NCBI GenBank assembly: GCA_016932475.1 | Contig: JAFGCU010000049.1 | Coordinates: 1-64,000 of the forward strand | Length of the DNA stretch: 64,000 nucleotides | Reading direction: 5' to 3' | Source of the DNA: Anaerolineales bacterium | GTDB taxonomy: Bacteria; Chloroflexota; Anaerolineae; Anaerolineales; RBG-16-64-43 | Shown here: positions 41,544-50,483 of the stretch, piece by piece | How positions within the stretch are numbered: the first letter of the stretch is position 1 | Layout of the letters: every line of letters starts with the position of its first letter | The notes under the pieces: generated by a model | Seen by the model: the letters and a program-made list of their open reading frames with translations, nothing else | Told to the model about the DNA's origin: nothing | The model's database searches: none | Translations under genes and position numbers: made by a program

Positions 41544-44500
41544 TTAGGTGGTCGTTTCGGTCGGAAGCGGCGTGGTAGGGCTCTTTTTGTCCGCGGGCAG
41601 CGGAGAGGTGGAGCTTTTCCGGTCCGCGCCAAGCGGCGAAGTGGACGGCCTTCTCTCGCCGGGAAGCGGCGAAGTGGATTTCTTGACTTCCATCGAAAGC
41701 GGCGATGTGCCGGGCACGCCCTTGTGCTCGTACAGCTTCAAGGCGCGGGCGATGCTCTCGAGCAGGTCGTGCTCGGAGAACTGCTCCTTGCGCAGGATCG
41801 CCTGGACCTGGCCGGAGATGCTCTCCAGTTGCTCGGGGCTCATATCGGCCGCGGATAAAACAATGATCGGGATGGCCTTGGTTTTCGGATTGCCCCGCAG
41901 GGCGGCTAGGACCTCGAACCCCGTCGATCCGGGCAACTGCAAATCGAGGAGGATCAGATTGGGCTGGTCGTTTTCCGCGCGTTCCACTCCGGTATTCCCT
42001 TCCGCCACCATCCGGATCGAGAATCCGCTTACCTTTTCCAAAATCCGCTGCACGATCTGGGCTTCGTCGGGATTGTCCTCGATGACCAGGACGTTGTAGG
42101 TTTTGCGATCGGGCTTCTCGAGCTTCTCGAGCGACGCCACCAGGTCCGATTCGAGGATCGGCTTCACCAGATAATCGGCGGCGCCCAGGCTCAGGCCGCG
42201 ACCGCGGTCCTCGGTGATGGTGCACAGAATGACCGGCAGCGGCCGCGTGACGGGATCCGACTTCAACTGCGCCAGGACCTGCCACCCGTCCGGTGAAGGC
42301 ATGTTGACGTCCAGCAGGATCGCGTACGGACGCAGTTCGCGGGCCATCGGAACCGCGCGGGCGCCGTCCGAGAGTTCGACGATCGTGTAACCGCGGGGTT
42401 CCAGGTAGCGCCGGTACAGTTGCACGACTCCGGCTTCGTTTTCGACGACCATCACGTTCTTGCGGCTGGCACCCTGCGCCGATTCCGTCGCAGACGCGGT
42501 CTTCGGCTGCAATGCGGGCAGGGTGAAGAAGAAGGTCGATCCCTTCCCCAGGATGCTGTCCACCCAGATCCGCCCGCCGTGCATTTCGATCAGGCGCTTG
42601 CAGATCGAAAGCCCCAACCCTGTGCCGCCGGTCCGGCGGGTGGGCGAGGCGTCGACCTGCGAGAATTCGGTGAACAGTTTCGGGAAGTGTTCCGCCGGGA
42701 TGCCCGAACCGGTGTCCGACACGCTGACGACAATCTCCGGATAGTCATCGGGGCTTGTCTGAAGTTTCGCTTCGATCACGATGCTGCCGGATTCCGTGAA
42801 CTTCGAGGCGTTGGAGAGCAGGTTCAAGAGCACCTGGCGGGTGCGGATCGGGTCGGCCCGGGCCAGCGGCAGGTCATCGGGGATGAACTGCGACAGGCGG
42901 ATGGGTTTGTCTTTGATCAGGCCGAGCGCGGACGCCGCCACGCTCTGGATCAGGTTGCGCATATCCACTTCCTCGAACGCCAATTCCATCTTGCCGGCGT
43001 CGATGCGCGAAATATCCAGGATGTCGTTGATCAGGCCCAAAAGATGCTGGCCGGCGTTGTGGATCGCGGTCAGGTCCTGGTTCTGAAGATCCGTGATCGG
43101 ACCGTCGATCCCCTTCAGGATGACGCGCGAAAAACCGATGATCGAGTTCAGCGGCGTCCGCAATTCGTGGCTCATGTTGGCCAGGAACTGGGTCTTCAGG
43201 CGGTCCGCTTCGCGCATTTCCTTGAGGGCTTCGCGCTCCACTTCATAGGACCGGGCGTTATCGAGCGCGACCGCCACCTGGTCCGCCAGGGATTGCAGAA
43301 CGGCGACGTCCGCCGGAAGGAAGGCGTTGGCCCGCGAAACGTGAATATCCAGCGCGCCAAGCATCCGGTCGCCGATTTTCAGCGGCAGCGCGAGCTGGGT
43401 TTTGGTATCCGGCAGCGAAGGAAGCGCGCGGTAATACGGATCCTTCGAGGAGTCCAGGGCTGCGTACGGTTTTCCGGTCTCCGTCACCTGGCCGACGATC
43501 GTTTTCGAGCCGACCCCGATGCTGTGTTTGGCTTCCTTCATCTGCACGCCGGGCTGGCCGGTGGCCTCGCGCACGACGGCGTACTTGCCCTGCTCGTCGA
43601 GCAGGTAGATGGCGGTGTGGTAGAACCCGAACCGTTCGCGCAGGAGGTTCACCGCGCGGGAAAGTAAAGTTCCGGTTTCCAGGGTGGAAGTGGCCAGGCG
43701 GCTGACTTCCGCCGCGATCTCCAGCTGCTGGGCGCGGCGCTGGGCTTGGTTCAGCAGGCGGTAGTTGTCGAGCGCGACCGAGAGCTGGGCGCCGACGGTT
43801 TCGAGGAACCGCACCTCAATGTGCGAGAACGGGTTGGCCGCCCGGCGCACGGCCTGGAGAATACCGATGTTCTCGCCGCGGACGCGCAACGGCACGGCGA
43901 CCATCGAAGCGATCGCGAGATCCGCCAGGATCGGGCGCACCATCCCCGACAGCCGGTCGTCGTCCTCGGCATGGTTGCTCACCACCGTCTGCCCGCTTTG
44001 CAGCAGGTCGAAGAACGGGTACAGCACACCGGGGAACCGCGTGCCGTCTTCCACCGAGGGCTGATCCGCGTCGGCCATGTGGGCGACTTGCTCGACGTAG
44101 GTTTGTCCGGTTTCTTCCCCGAAGATCTGGATAGAAATGCTGTTCAGCGCGACGGCGGTCCGGCACGAGTCGAGCGCTTCCTGCATCAACTGTTCCTCGC
44201 CGCTGGCTTTCTGAAGGCGCTGCGAGGTTTGGAACAGGTTCACCGCTTCGTGCAGGGCTTGTTCCGTCTGGTTGTGAAGGCGGGCGTTCTGAATGGCCGT
44301 CGACGCCTGGGTCACGATCGTTTCCGAAAGGCGCAATTCATCCGCGGTAAAGCTGCGGCCCTCCTCGAGGATGTGCATGCCGACCAGGCCGATCGTGTTG
44401 CCTTCGGCGACCAGCGGCAGGAGCACGAGGGTTCGCGTGCGGTGTTCGTGTTTTTCTCCCGGCAATAACGGGCGCAGCGGGTTCTCGCTGACGCCGGTGA

Positions 44501-47267
44501 AGATCGTCGGACCGCGTTCCACGATCGCTTTCTGCAGGATGGGAGAATCTTTGACCGAAACGAAAATCGTCGGGCTGGAGCGGTCCATGCGTCCGGGCTG
44601 GTCGCTCACCAGCGTCAGGGTGGATTTATCCTCGGAGAGCAGGGAGATACTGGCGTGACCGAGGGATAGCGCGCGGGCAAGCTCCGAGGCGATAGTATCC
44701 AGGCTGGTGAGCAGATCGAGGGAGCCTGCGACGGAAGATACGACCCGGTTTACCAGCGCGAGTTCCTGGGTGCGGGCGGCGGCTTGATGGAACAACCGCG
44801 CGTTCTCCAGGGCGAGCGCCAGCTGGTCGGTGATTTCCTCCGCCAGCATCCGGTCTTCATCCGTCCAGTAACGCTTGCCTTCTTCGTCGCGGAATTCGAG
44901 CACGCCCAGGATCTGGTCCTGAAGGCGGATCGGGACGGCCATGACCGAATTGGGTTCACCGTGTCCGTCGCCGCCCGGCTGGGAGATGACGAGCTCCCCG
45001 CTGGTCAGGGCTTTTTGCGTTTCCGGCGTGTTGTAGGCGTCCAAGCGCTGCACTCCGCCCATATCGTCGTGATAGAACACCGGTTGGACGGAGAACGGAT
45101 CGGATGTCTGAGATTTGGCCGCCAGGCTGCGAAGCGATAACGGGCCGGTTCCCTTGAAGGGAGTCAACGGTCCCGATTTTTTAACCGGTTGCGGCGCGGG
45201 CGGGGGGGCGGGCTTTGGCGTTTCCTGTGCCGGTTCGGCGATTGCGGGTTTGGTCTCCGGAGCAGGCGGCTGGATTATTTCCGCTGCCGGGGGTTGTGCC
45301 ATCGCTGGAATCGGGATTGTGGTGGGCGGCTGGAATTCCGGAGCTGCCGGAGCAGGCTCAACGATCGGAGCCGCGGGCGCTACCGGTGCTTCGTCCGGAG
45401 GGGCGGGAGGGGGTGCGGATTCCATCACCGCCTCGGTCGATAATGGCGCGGGGGCGGATTCAGGCGCCGACGGTGTTGCGGGAAAGACCGGTTTATCGAT
45501 GACCGGCAACTCGAGCGCGAATTCCGGAACCTGCGCCGGTGTTTCCGGAGCGGGGACAGACGACAGGAACGACGGAATAGCGGGCTCGGCCTCGTCTTGG
45601 ACGGTCGGGATTTCCTGTTCCACGAGGAACGGACGGACCGGCGGCGCCGGCGCGGGCGCATCCGCCGGCTCGACGACCGACGGGGTGGAGACCGGTTCGA
45701 TTTCCGGCTCGGGCGCTTCCGTCAGCTCGATGGCCGCCGGGGTGGAGACCGGTTCGATTTCCGGCTCGGGCGGGCTCACTTCGGATTCCATCGGGGGAAC
45801 AGACTGATCCCGCTCGGATCTTTGCTTAAAGGAAGGCGCGATCGACGGCAGGAGTTCTTCCAGCGAAGGCCTACGGATATGCTTGTCGGGCGCAACCGAT
45901 CCGGATTCCAGCAGTTCGGAGATGCTTGGCAGCGCGTGTTTTTCGGGAAGCGGTCTGGTGGGTTTCTTCTTGACAGGGGCGGTTGCATCCTCCGCCATCG
46001 GTCGGGTGATCCGCTTCTTTGGCGTGACGTCCGCGGGCGTTTCCACGGAGCGGACCGCCTCGGTTGTGACCAACGGCCGGGTCAAGCGACGCTTGAGCGG
46101 AGCGGGTGCGGGAGTCTCGACCACCGGAACGCCGGCGGTTGTCGCGAAGGGCTTGGTGGTTCGTTTTTTAACTGCTGTGATATCGGGCGTCTTCGCCGTG
46201 ATGGGTGCGGCGGCCGGGGCAAGGGTTTTACTGGGACGCTTTTTCGTGGTGCGCGGGGAGGGTTCGGCCGCCACCGGCTCCGGAGGAACGGGTCTAGTGA
46301 TCCGTTTCCTGGGCGCGGCGGTTTCAACCGGCGGGGCCGTTTCCACTGGCGGTTTGGCGGCCCGTTTTTTTGGAACGACGGCTGGGGGAATTTCCCCTAT
46401 CTCCGGAAATGCGACAACCGGTTTTGTGATCCGGCGTTTTTGAGAGGGAACGGGGGCTGGCTCGGGAAGCACGTCCGCCGGGCCGGCGATCCGTTTCTTG
46501 CGCGGCGCGGGAGCGGCCGCTTCCGCATGCCGTGCGGGTTTGAGATGCGGTAATGCAGGCGTTTGTGCGATCGCCGCTTTGGAGGGTTTGCGGGGCAGGG
46601 TGACTTTTTGCGCGCCGGGAATGGCTGTCGGAAGCGCGATTCCTTCGCCGGCTTCGGGGGCTGCTTTCCTTGCCGAAGCGGCCCGTTTTTTTGAGACGGG
46701 AGCGGCTGTTCGCGGAGCCGGTTCCGCAGGAACCGGTGCCTCCGGAACGGGCGCGCGTTTTGGGGTCCGCTTGACGGCCGGCGCGGGCATTGGCGGGCCC
46801 GCCGGTTTGCGGCTGCGGACCGCGCTTGGCACGGGCGCGGCAGATTGCAGGACCTGAACGACAGCCCGGTAGGTTGAGGGCTGGCCTTCCTCGTCCATCC
46901 GCGGCAGCGCATTCATCAGCAGCAGGATCATCGACCCGTTGCGGTGATTGGCCGTCAGGAACAGGTTGTCGATCGGTTCACCCGCCTCGATGGCCGCCCG
47001 TAGTTTATCGGCGGATTCCGGAAGCAGCCCGCAGTCTTCCATCGGGCGCCCTTTGGCCTGCGAAGCCCTCAGCCCCAGGAGCGGGAAGATCTCATCCGAA
47101 CACCACAGGCTGTTGCCTTCGGCGTCGAATTCCCAAACCCAGCCGCTCGGTGCCGCGGCGGGTTCGCTCGCCCGGCGCGCCTTCCGATCGGGCGCGGCCG
47201 GGACCTCGGGTTCCGAGATTCCCGCAAAAAGGGTCTCAAGCTGGTTGAGCGATCGCTTGATGGACAT
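41544..47267 (-). CDS. Giant hybrid histidine kinase with four GAF domains and two receivers
   Basis: A 1907-residue soluble kinase. Order: PAS-like domain (about 42-140, GWVWEFDAEGNSLWCSDEIF); Pro/Ala/Lys-rich disordered region (141-695) with nine KKRxTRP-like basic motifs; GAF domains near 736-826, 843-993, 1010-1173 and 1190-1337; HisKA with H1367 in NMSHELRTPLNS; HATPase with LLNLLSNASKF, DTGSGIP and GTGLGLSICKRL; receivers at about 1605-1718 (LLDVNMPSPDG) and 1724-1845 (LLDLQLPGSTG); and a tail of five 11-residue repeats. The ATG at 47267 lies 32 bases inside the end of parA; a longer frame exists upstream but overlaps parA more. It is the only kinase in the operon and may serve the lone receivers and the PLP-enzyme receiver. 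Confidence 0.92.
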   Translation of the reverse strand: MSIKRSLNQLETLFAGISEPEVPAAPDRKARRASEPAAAPSGWVWEFDAEGNSLWCSDEIFPLLGLRASQAKGRPMEDCGLLPESADKLRAAIEAGEPIDNLFLTANHRNGSMILLLMNALPRMDEEGQPSTYRAVVQVLQSAAPVPSAVRSRKPAGPPMPAPAVKRTPKRAPVPEAPVPAEPAPRTAAPVSKKRAASARKAAPEAGEGIALPTAIPGAQKVTLPRKPSKAAIAQTPALPHLKPARHAEAAAPAPRKKRIAGPADVLPEPAPVPSQKRRITKPVVAFPEIGEIPPAVVPKKRAAKPPVETAPPVETAAPRKRITRPVPPEPVAAEPSPRTTKKRPSKTLAPAAAPITAKTPDITAVKKRTTKPFATTAGVPVVETPAPAPLKRRLTRPLVTTEAVRSVETPADVTPKKRITRPMAEDATAPVKKKPTRPLPEKHALPSISELLESGSVAPDKHIRRPSLEELLPSIAPSFKQRSERDQSVPPMESEVSPPEPEIEPVSTPAAIELTEAPEPEIEPVSTPSVVEPADAPAPAPPVRPFLVEQEIPTVQDEAEPAIPSFLSSVPAPETPAQVPEFALELPVIDKPVFPATPSAPESAPAPLSTEAVMESAPPPAPPDEAPVAPAAPIVEPAPAAPEFQPPTTIPIPAMAQPPAAEIIQPPAPETKPAIAEPAQETPKPAPPPAPQPVKKSGPLTPFKGTGPLSLRSLAAKSQTSDPFSVQPVFYHDDMGGVQRLDAYNTPETQKALTSGELVISQPGGDGHGEPNSVMAVPIRLQDQILGVLEFRDEEGKRYWTDEDRMLAEEITDQLALALENARLFHQAAARTQELALVNRVVSSVAGSLDLLTSLDTIASELARALSLGHASISLLSEDKSTLTLVSDQPGRMDRSSPTIFVSVKDSPILQKAIVERGPTIFTGVSENPLRPLLPGEKHEHRTRTLVLLPLVAEGNTIGLVGMHILEEGRSFTADELRLSETIVTQASTAIQNARLHNQTEQALHEAVNLFQTSQRLQKASGEEQLMQEALDSCRTAVALNSISIQIFGEETGQTYVEQVAHMADADQPSVEDGTRFPGVLYPFFDLLQSGQTVVSNHAEDDDRLSGMVRPILADLAIASMVAVPLRVRGENIGILQAVRRAANPFSHIEVRFLETVGAQLSVALDNYRLLNQAQRRAQQLEIAAEVSRLATSTLETGTLLSRAVNLLRERFGFYHTAIYLLDEQGKYAVVREATGQPGVQMKEAKHSIGVGSKTIVGQVTETGKPYAALDSSKDPYYRALPSLPDTKTQLALPLKIGDRMLGALDIHVSRANAFLPADVAVLQSLADQVAVALDNARSYEVEREALKEMREADRLKTQFLANMSHELRTPLNSIIGFSRVILKGIDGPITDLQNQDLTAIHNAGQHLLGLINDILDISRIDAGKMELAFEEVDMRNLIQSVAASALGLIKDKPIRLSQFIPDDLPLARADPIRTRQVLLNLLSNASKFTESGSIVIEAKLQTSPDDYPEIVVSVSDTGSGIPAEHFPKLFTEFSQVDASPTRRTGGTGLGLSICKRLIEMHGGRIWVDSILGKGSTFFFTLPALQPKTASATESAQGASRKNVMVVENEAGVVQLYRRYLEPRGYTIVELSDGARAVPMARELRPYAILLDVNMPSPDGWQVLAQLKSDPVTRPLPVILCTITEDRGRGLSLGAADYLVKPILESDLVASLEKLEKPDRKTYNVLVIEDNPDEAQIVQRILEKVSGFSIRMVAEGNTGVERAENDQPNLILLDLQLPGSTGFEVLAALRGNPKTKAIPIIVLSAADMSPEQLESISGQVQAILRKEQFSEHDLLESIARALKLYEHKGVPGTSPLSMEVKKSTSPLPGERRPSTSPLGADRKSSTSPLPADKKSPTTPLPTETTT
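41547..41708 (-). repeat. Five 33-bp coding repeats (TSPLP tail of the giant kinase)
   Basis: The kinase C-terminus is five units of 11 residues (the last is 10): TSPLSMEVKKS, TSPLPGERRPS, TSPLGADRKSS, TSPLPADKKSP, TTPLPTETTT. The DNA shows matching 33-base periodicity (AGCGGCGAAGTGGA-type words). Each unit pairs Ser/Thr-Pro with a basic stretch. Confidence 0.85.
45682..45772 (-). repeat. 57-bp tandem duplication inside the giant kinase linker
   Basis: A stretch beginning GGGGTGGAGACCGGTTCGAT at 45682 recurs exactly at 45739, a 57-base period. It encodes two 19-residue units containing PEPEIEPVSTP in the acidic Pro-rich part of the linker. The near-identity at DNA level points to recent duplication. 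Confidence 0.85.
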
Positions 47268-48012
47268 ATTCTTCCAACTCCTGAGCCAGCGCCCGGTATT
47301 GCTGGGCGGCCCGGCTTTCGGGGGCGTACTCGGTGATCGGCTTTCCGACCACCGGGCATTCGCGCAATTTTGTGTCGTTCTCGATTGCGGTCGCAAAGAC
47401 CGCATTTCCGAACGCGGAACGGATCTGTTCCTGCAGCGTCCGATGGACTCGGGTCTTCCCGAGCATGGTGATCATGACCCGGTAGCGCAGCGAAGGATTG
47501 GAGCGCTGGCGGATGTTGCGGATCAGGTCCAGCATCTCGCGCAGCGAATGGGCGGAGAAAAACTCGCACTGGGTCGGAATGATCAACAGGTTCGATGCGG
47601 TCAGGGCGTTGATGGTCAGCGCGCCCAGCGACGGCGGGCAATCCAGGAGAACCATGCTGTACATGTCGGCTTTCGCCAGCGCCTTGCGCAGCAGATGCTC
47701 GTAGTTCTGGCGGACGTACAGGAATCGTTCGACCATCAGCATCTCTCCGGAGGCGGGGATCAGGTCCAGCCCGGGAACGGAGGTCTCGCGCGAGACGCTC
47801 AACACCGATGTGTTGCCCAGCAGGAGATCGGCCACCGATCGGCGGATCTGCGCCGGCTGGATACCCAGCGCGAGAGTCAGGTTGGCCTGGGGATCCAGGT
47901 CCACCAGGAGAATCTCCTGGCCGCTCTCGACCAGGGCAGCGCCAATGGAGAGGGTCGAGGTGGTTTTGGCGACTCCGCCTTTTTCATTGGCGATGGCGAC
48001 GATGGTTGTCAT
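47236..48012 (-). CDS. ParA/Soj-family ATPase
   Basis: A 258-residue P-loop ATPase with the deviant Walker A KGGVAKTT, the switch LVDLDPQANLTLALG, and VLLDCPPSLGALTINAL. No ParB gene is adjacent, and it sits inside a signalling operon rather than near an origin. ParA-like proteins without ParB are known to place chemosensory arrays and other large complexes in the cell; here it may position the multi-GAF/kinase assembly. It overlaps the giant kinase gene by 32 bases and follows a strong hairpin in the spacer upstream. Confidence 0.9.
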   Translation of the reverse strand: MTTIVAIANEKGGVAKTTSTLSIGAALVESGQEILLVDLDPQANLTLALGIQPAQIRRSVADLLLGNTSVLSVSRETSVPGLDLIPASGEMLMVERFLYVRQNYEHLLRKALAKADMYSMVLLDCPPSLGALTINALTASNLLIIPTQCEFFSAHSLREMLDLIRNIRQRSNPSLRYRVMITMLGKTRVHRTLQEQIRSAFGNAVFATAIENDTKLRECPVVGKPITEYAPESRAAQQYRALAQELEEYVHQAIAQPA

Positions 48013-48079
48013 AGTCCGGATCCTGTTTTTCCGTCAATCGTTCGTCTGCTGTCTTGATCCGCGCCCGCTGCGTTCCCGT

Positions 48080-48128
48080 CCCATCCCTCCCCCATCTCGC
48101 ATTCTTTATGAAATGGGGGAGGGATGGG
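48080..48128 (-). other. Perfect 16-bp hairpin between the GAF gene and parA
   Basis: CCCATCCCTCCCCCAT (48080-48095) is perfectly complementary to 48113-48128 around a 17-base loop. It fills most of the 128-base gap between two co-directional genes. No T-run follows on the - strand, so message processing or partial attenuation that sets parA/kinase levels is more likely than full termination. Confidence 0.65.
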
Positions 48129-48140
48129 TGGAGGATGCCG

Positions 48141-50360
48141 TCAGGATGCGCTCGGGCCGGCGGGTCCCTTGGGTTCCTCGATCTTCGCGGGCCGGACCGG
48201 CCCGACCATGACGGTGCCGCTTGAGATGCCGAGCGCCCGGCGGAGCTCGCTGACCGCCGTCTGTAAAATGGAAGAAATATCGTTGCTGGACCGGATGCGG
48301 CCGGTGATTTCAACCACCTTCCGTTCCCGTTCCGCGCGCTGGGATACCTGGCTGAACAGGCGGGCGTTTTGCACGGCGACCGCCAGCTGTCCGGAAAGCG
48401 TCTGCAGGATCGCGATCTCATCCGCGCCGAAAGCATTGATCTTGGCGGAATGAATATCCAGGACGCCGATGACCCGCCCGGCGACGATCAGGGGGATGCC
48501 GAGCTCCGATTTCGACTCCGAGAGCAACGGATCCGCCTGATAATTCGAATCCTTCTTCAGGTTGTTGACGGCGAAGAGCACGCCGGTGGAGAGTACGTGC
48601 CCGACGACCGATTGCGAATTGGCGGTGTAGAACGCGCGCCGGGCGACAAGGTCCACCCCGGCCTGCCCGGAGGCGGCGTAGGCGGCCGCGGCCTGGTCCT
48701 GCTCGTCCATCAGGTACACCGCGGCGTGCGAGAAGCCGAACCGCTCGCGGATCAGTTCGACCACGCGGCGCAGCAACAGGTCCAGGTCGAGGGTTGTACT
48801 GGCGTCGCGGGCGATTTCGTTCGCGGTTTGCAGATAGGCGGCGCGCTGGGTCAGCTCGGAATACAGGCGCGCATTTTCGAGCGCCAGCGCCGCCTGGGTG
48901 GTGACCGCATCAATGAAGGTCAGGTCATCCTGGGTGATTTCCTTTTCCCCCGTATCGAGCGTAAGCGCGCCGATCACCTGTTCGCGCAGGATGAGAGGCG
49001 CGGTGATCTGGGAACCGTCCGCGCTGCGCGTAATGCTGCTCGGGACGGCTGCCGTTTCGTAGGAAGGACCGAGCGGGGTGATGATCTCCTCGCCGTTGGT
49101 TTCGCTGCTCTCCACCGAAAGCGAGAGATCCGAAGTCTGATCCACGTCCTTCCACGCTTCCGACATGTAGCGCCGGTTCAGCGCGCGGACTTCTTCGCGG
49201 TCCAACTGGGATTGCGCGTTGAGCCGCGCCATCTCCAGCCCGTGGGCCAGGGTCTGGGAAATCCCGCGCAAGGTCAGGATATCCGAGTCGTCGAAGGCGT
49301 TGACCGTTTCGGATTGAACATCCAGCACGCCCAGGATCCGGTCGCCGATCAGCAGCGGGATGACCAGTTCCGACCGGCCCGTGGAAAGCGGATTGTCTTT
49401 TTCGATCGGGCGGTCGCCTTCGGAAAAGATGCGCTTGCCGTCGGCGGCTTGTCTGACGAGCGAGGTCGATTCCTCCGGATGGCGGTATCCGCGGCCGATT
49501 AGGCGCTGAGCTTCCGGGGTGGATCCGGCCCGCAGGACGAGCGACGGACCGGGTTCCTCCAAAAGAAAGATCGCCGCCGAGGAAAGATTCATGCGTTGCT
49601 GCAGAACTTCCATTACCGATTGCAGCAGGATCAGCGGCTTCCGTTCGGCGCCGGCCGCCATCGAGGTCTCCGCCAGAGTCCGGAGCTGAATGATCCGCTG
49701 GTCGAGCAGTTTTTTGTTCTCGGCGATCCGGCGGATGAGTTCCTGATGCTCGTTCTGCAGCGCCTCGGCAAGCTGCTTTTCCATCTGCAGCGAGACGCGC
49801 ATCTCGCGGTTGTAAATGGCGGAAATGCTGATGAGGACCGCCAAACCAAGCCCGAGTCCGACCGCATCGGGCCAGATGGTGCGGAGCGGGGCGAACCCGT
49901 CCGGAACGGCGATGGTTCCCGATTGCTGAAGCAGTCCGATGACCAGGTGCGCCATCATGCTGAGGAACGCGAAGAGGATCCCGCTCCGGGTGCTGATGAG
50001 GATCGCCGCGGTCAGGGTGGCCATCGCGTAGCCGACGTATATGGCGTGGCCGAGCCCGAGCGCGATCGAAGCGTACATCATGACCAGGAAGATGCTGACG
50101 ACCGGGAAGTAGGTCGCCAAGCGGACCTGGCCGCGCCGGGCGAGAAAGATGGCGGCCAGATACACCGGCTGAACGACGAGCCCGGCGATCACGCCCACCC
50201 AGGGGCCCCCGCTGAGGAGCGCGATGGCTGCACTCATCAGCGCGAATAAAGCGCCGGTCAGCGCAAGCCCGATGACCACCAGGTAGAATAGATTCTCCTG
50301 CCGGGCTTCGTCCGGATTCTTGGAAACAGGAGGAAAGAGGCGGGTGATCCGATCCAGCAT
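48141..50360 (-). CDS. Multi-TM protein with three GAF domains, no kinase
   Basis: A 739-residue sensor. About six membrane helices occupy residues 24-195; a coiled coil (MEKQLAEALQNEHQELIRRIAENKK in part) follows; then GAF-like domains near 240-390, 400-515 (reduced) and 525-680. The GAF cores end in the usual NARL helix (ALENARLYSEL, AVQNARLFSQV). There is no HisKA, HATPase or other output. The C-terminus (VVEITGRIRSSNDISSILQ, then ELRRALGIS) is a truncated GAF start that matches the end of the neighbouring 1489-residue protein. It may form a scaffold or sense a ligand and signal through contact with the giant kinase. Confidence 0.88.
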   Translation of the reverse strand: MLDRITRLFPPVSKNPDEARQENLFYLVVIGLALTGALFALMSAAIALLSGGPWVGVIAGLVVQPVYLAAIFLARRGQVRLATYFPVVSIFLVMMYASIALGLGHAIYVGYAMATLTAAILISTRSGILFAFLSMMAHLVIGLLQQSGTIAVPDGFAPLRTIWPDAVGLGLGLAVLISISAIYNREMRVSLQMEKQLAEALQNEHQELIRRIAENKKLLDQRIIQLRTLAETSMAAGAERKPLILLQSVMEVLQQRMNLSSAAIFLLEEPGPSLVLRAGSTPEAQRLIGRGYRHPEESTSLVRQAADGKRIFSEGDRPIEKDNPLSTGRSELVIPLLIGDRILGVLDVQSETVNAFDDSDILTLRGISQTLAHGLEMARLNAQSQLDREEVRALNRRYMSEAWKDVDQTSDLSLSVESSETNGEEIITPLGPSYETAAVPSSITRSADGSQITAPLILREQVIGALTLDTGEKEITQDDLTFIDAVTTQAALALENARLYSELTQRAAYLQTANEIARDASTTLDLDLLLRRVVELIRERFGFSHAAVYLMDEQDQAAAAYAASGQAGVDLVARRAFYTANSQSVVGHVLSTGVLFAVNNLKKDSNYQADPLLSESKSELGIPLIVAGRVIGVLDIHSAKINAFGADEIAILQTLSGQLAVAVQNARLFSQVSQRAERERKVVEITGRIRSSNDISSILQTAVSELRRALGISSGTVMVGPVRPAKIEEPKGPAGPSAS

Positions 50361-50483
50361 GGCTCTGCCCTTCGATCCCTTATCCAGCGGCTTTCGGCCG
50401 GTCCGGAAGGTTCCCGGCCGGCGGACCGCAACGGAAAAGCGTCAATCGATGTTCCGGATAACGGCGTTGCTGAGAGATCCTCT

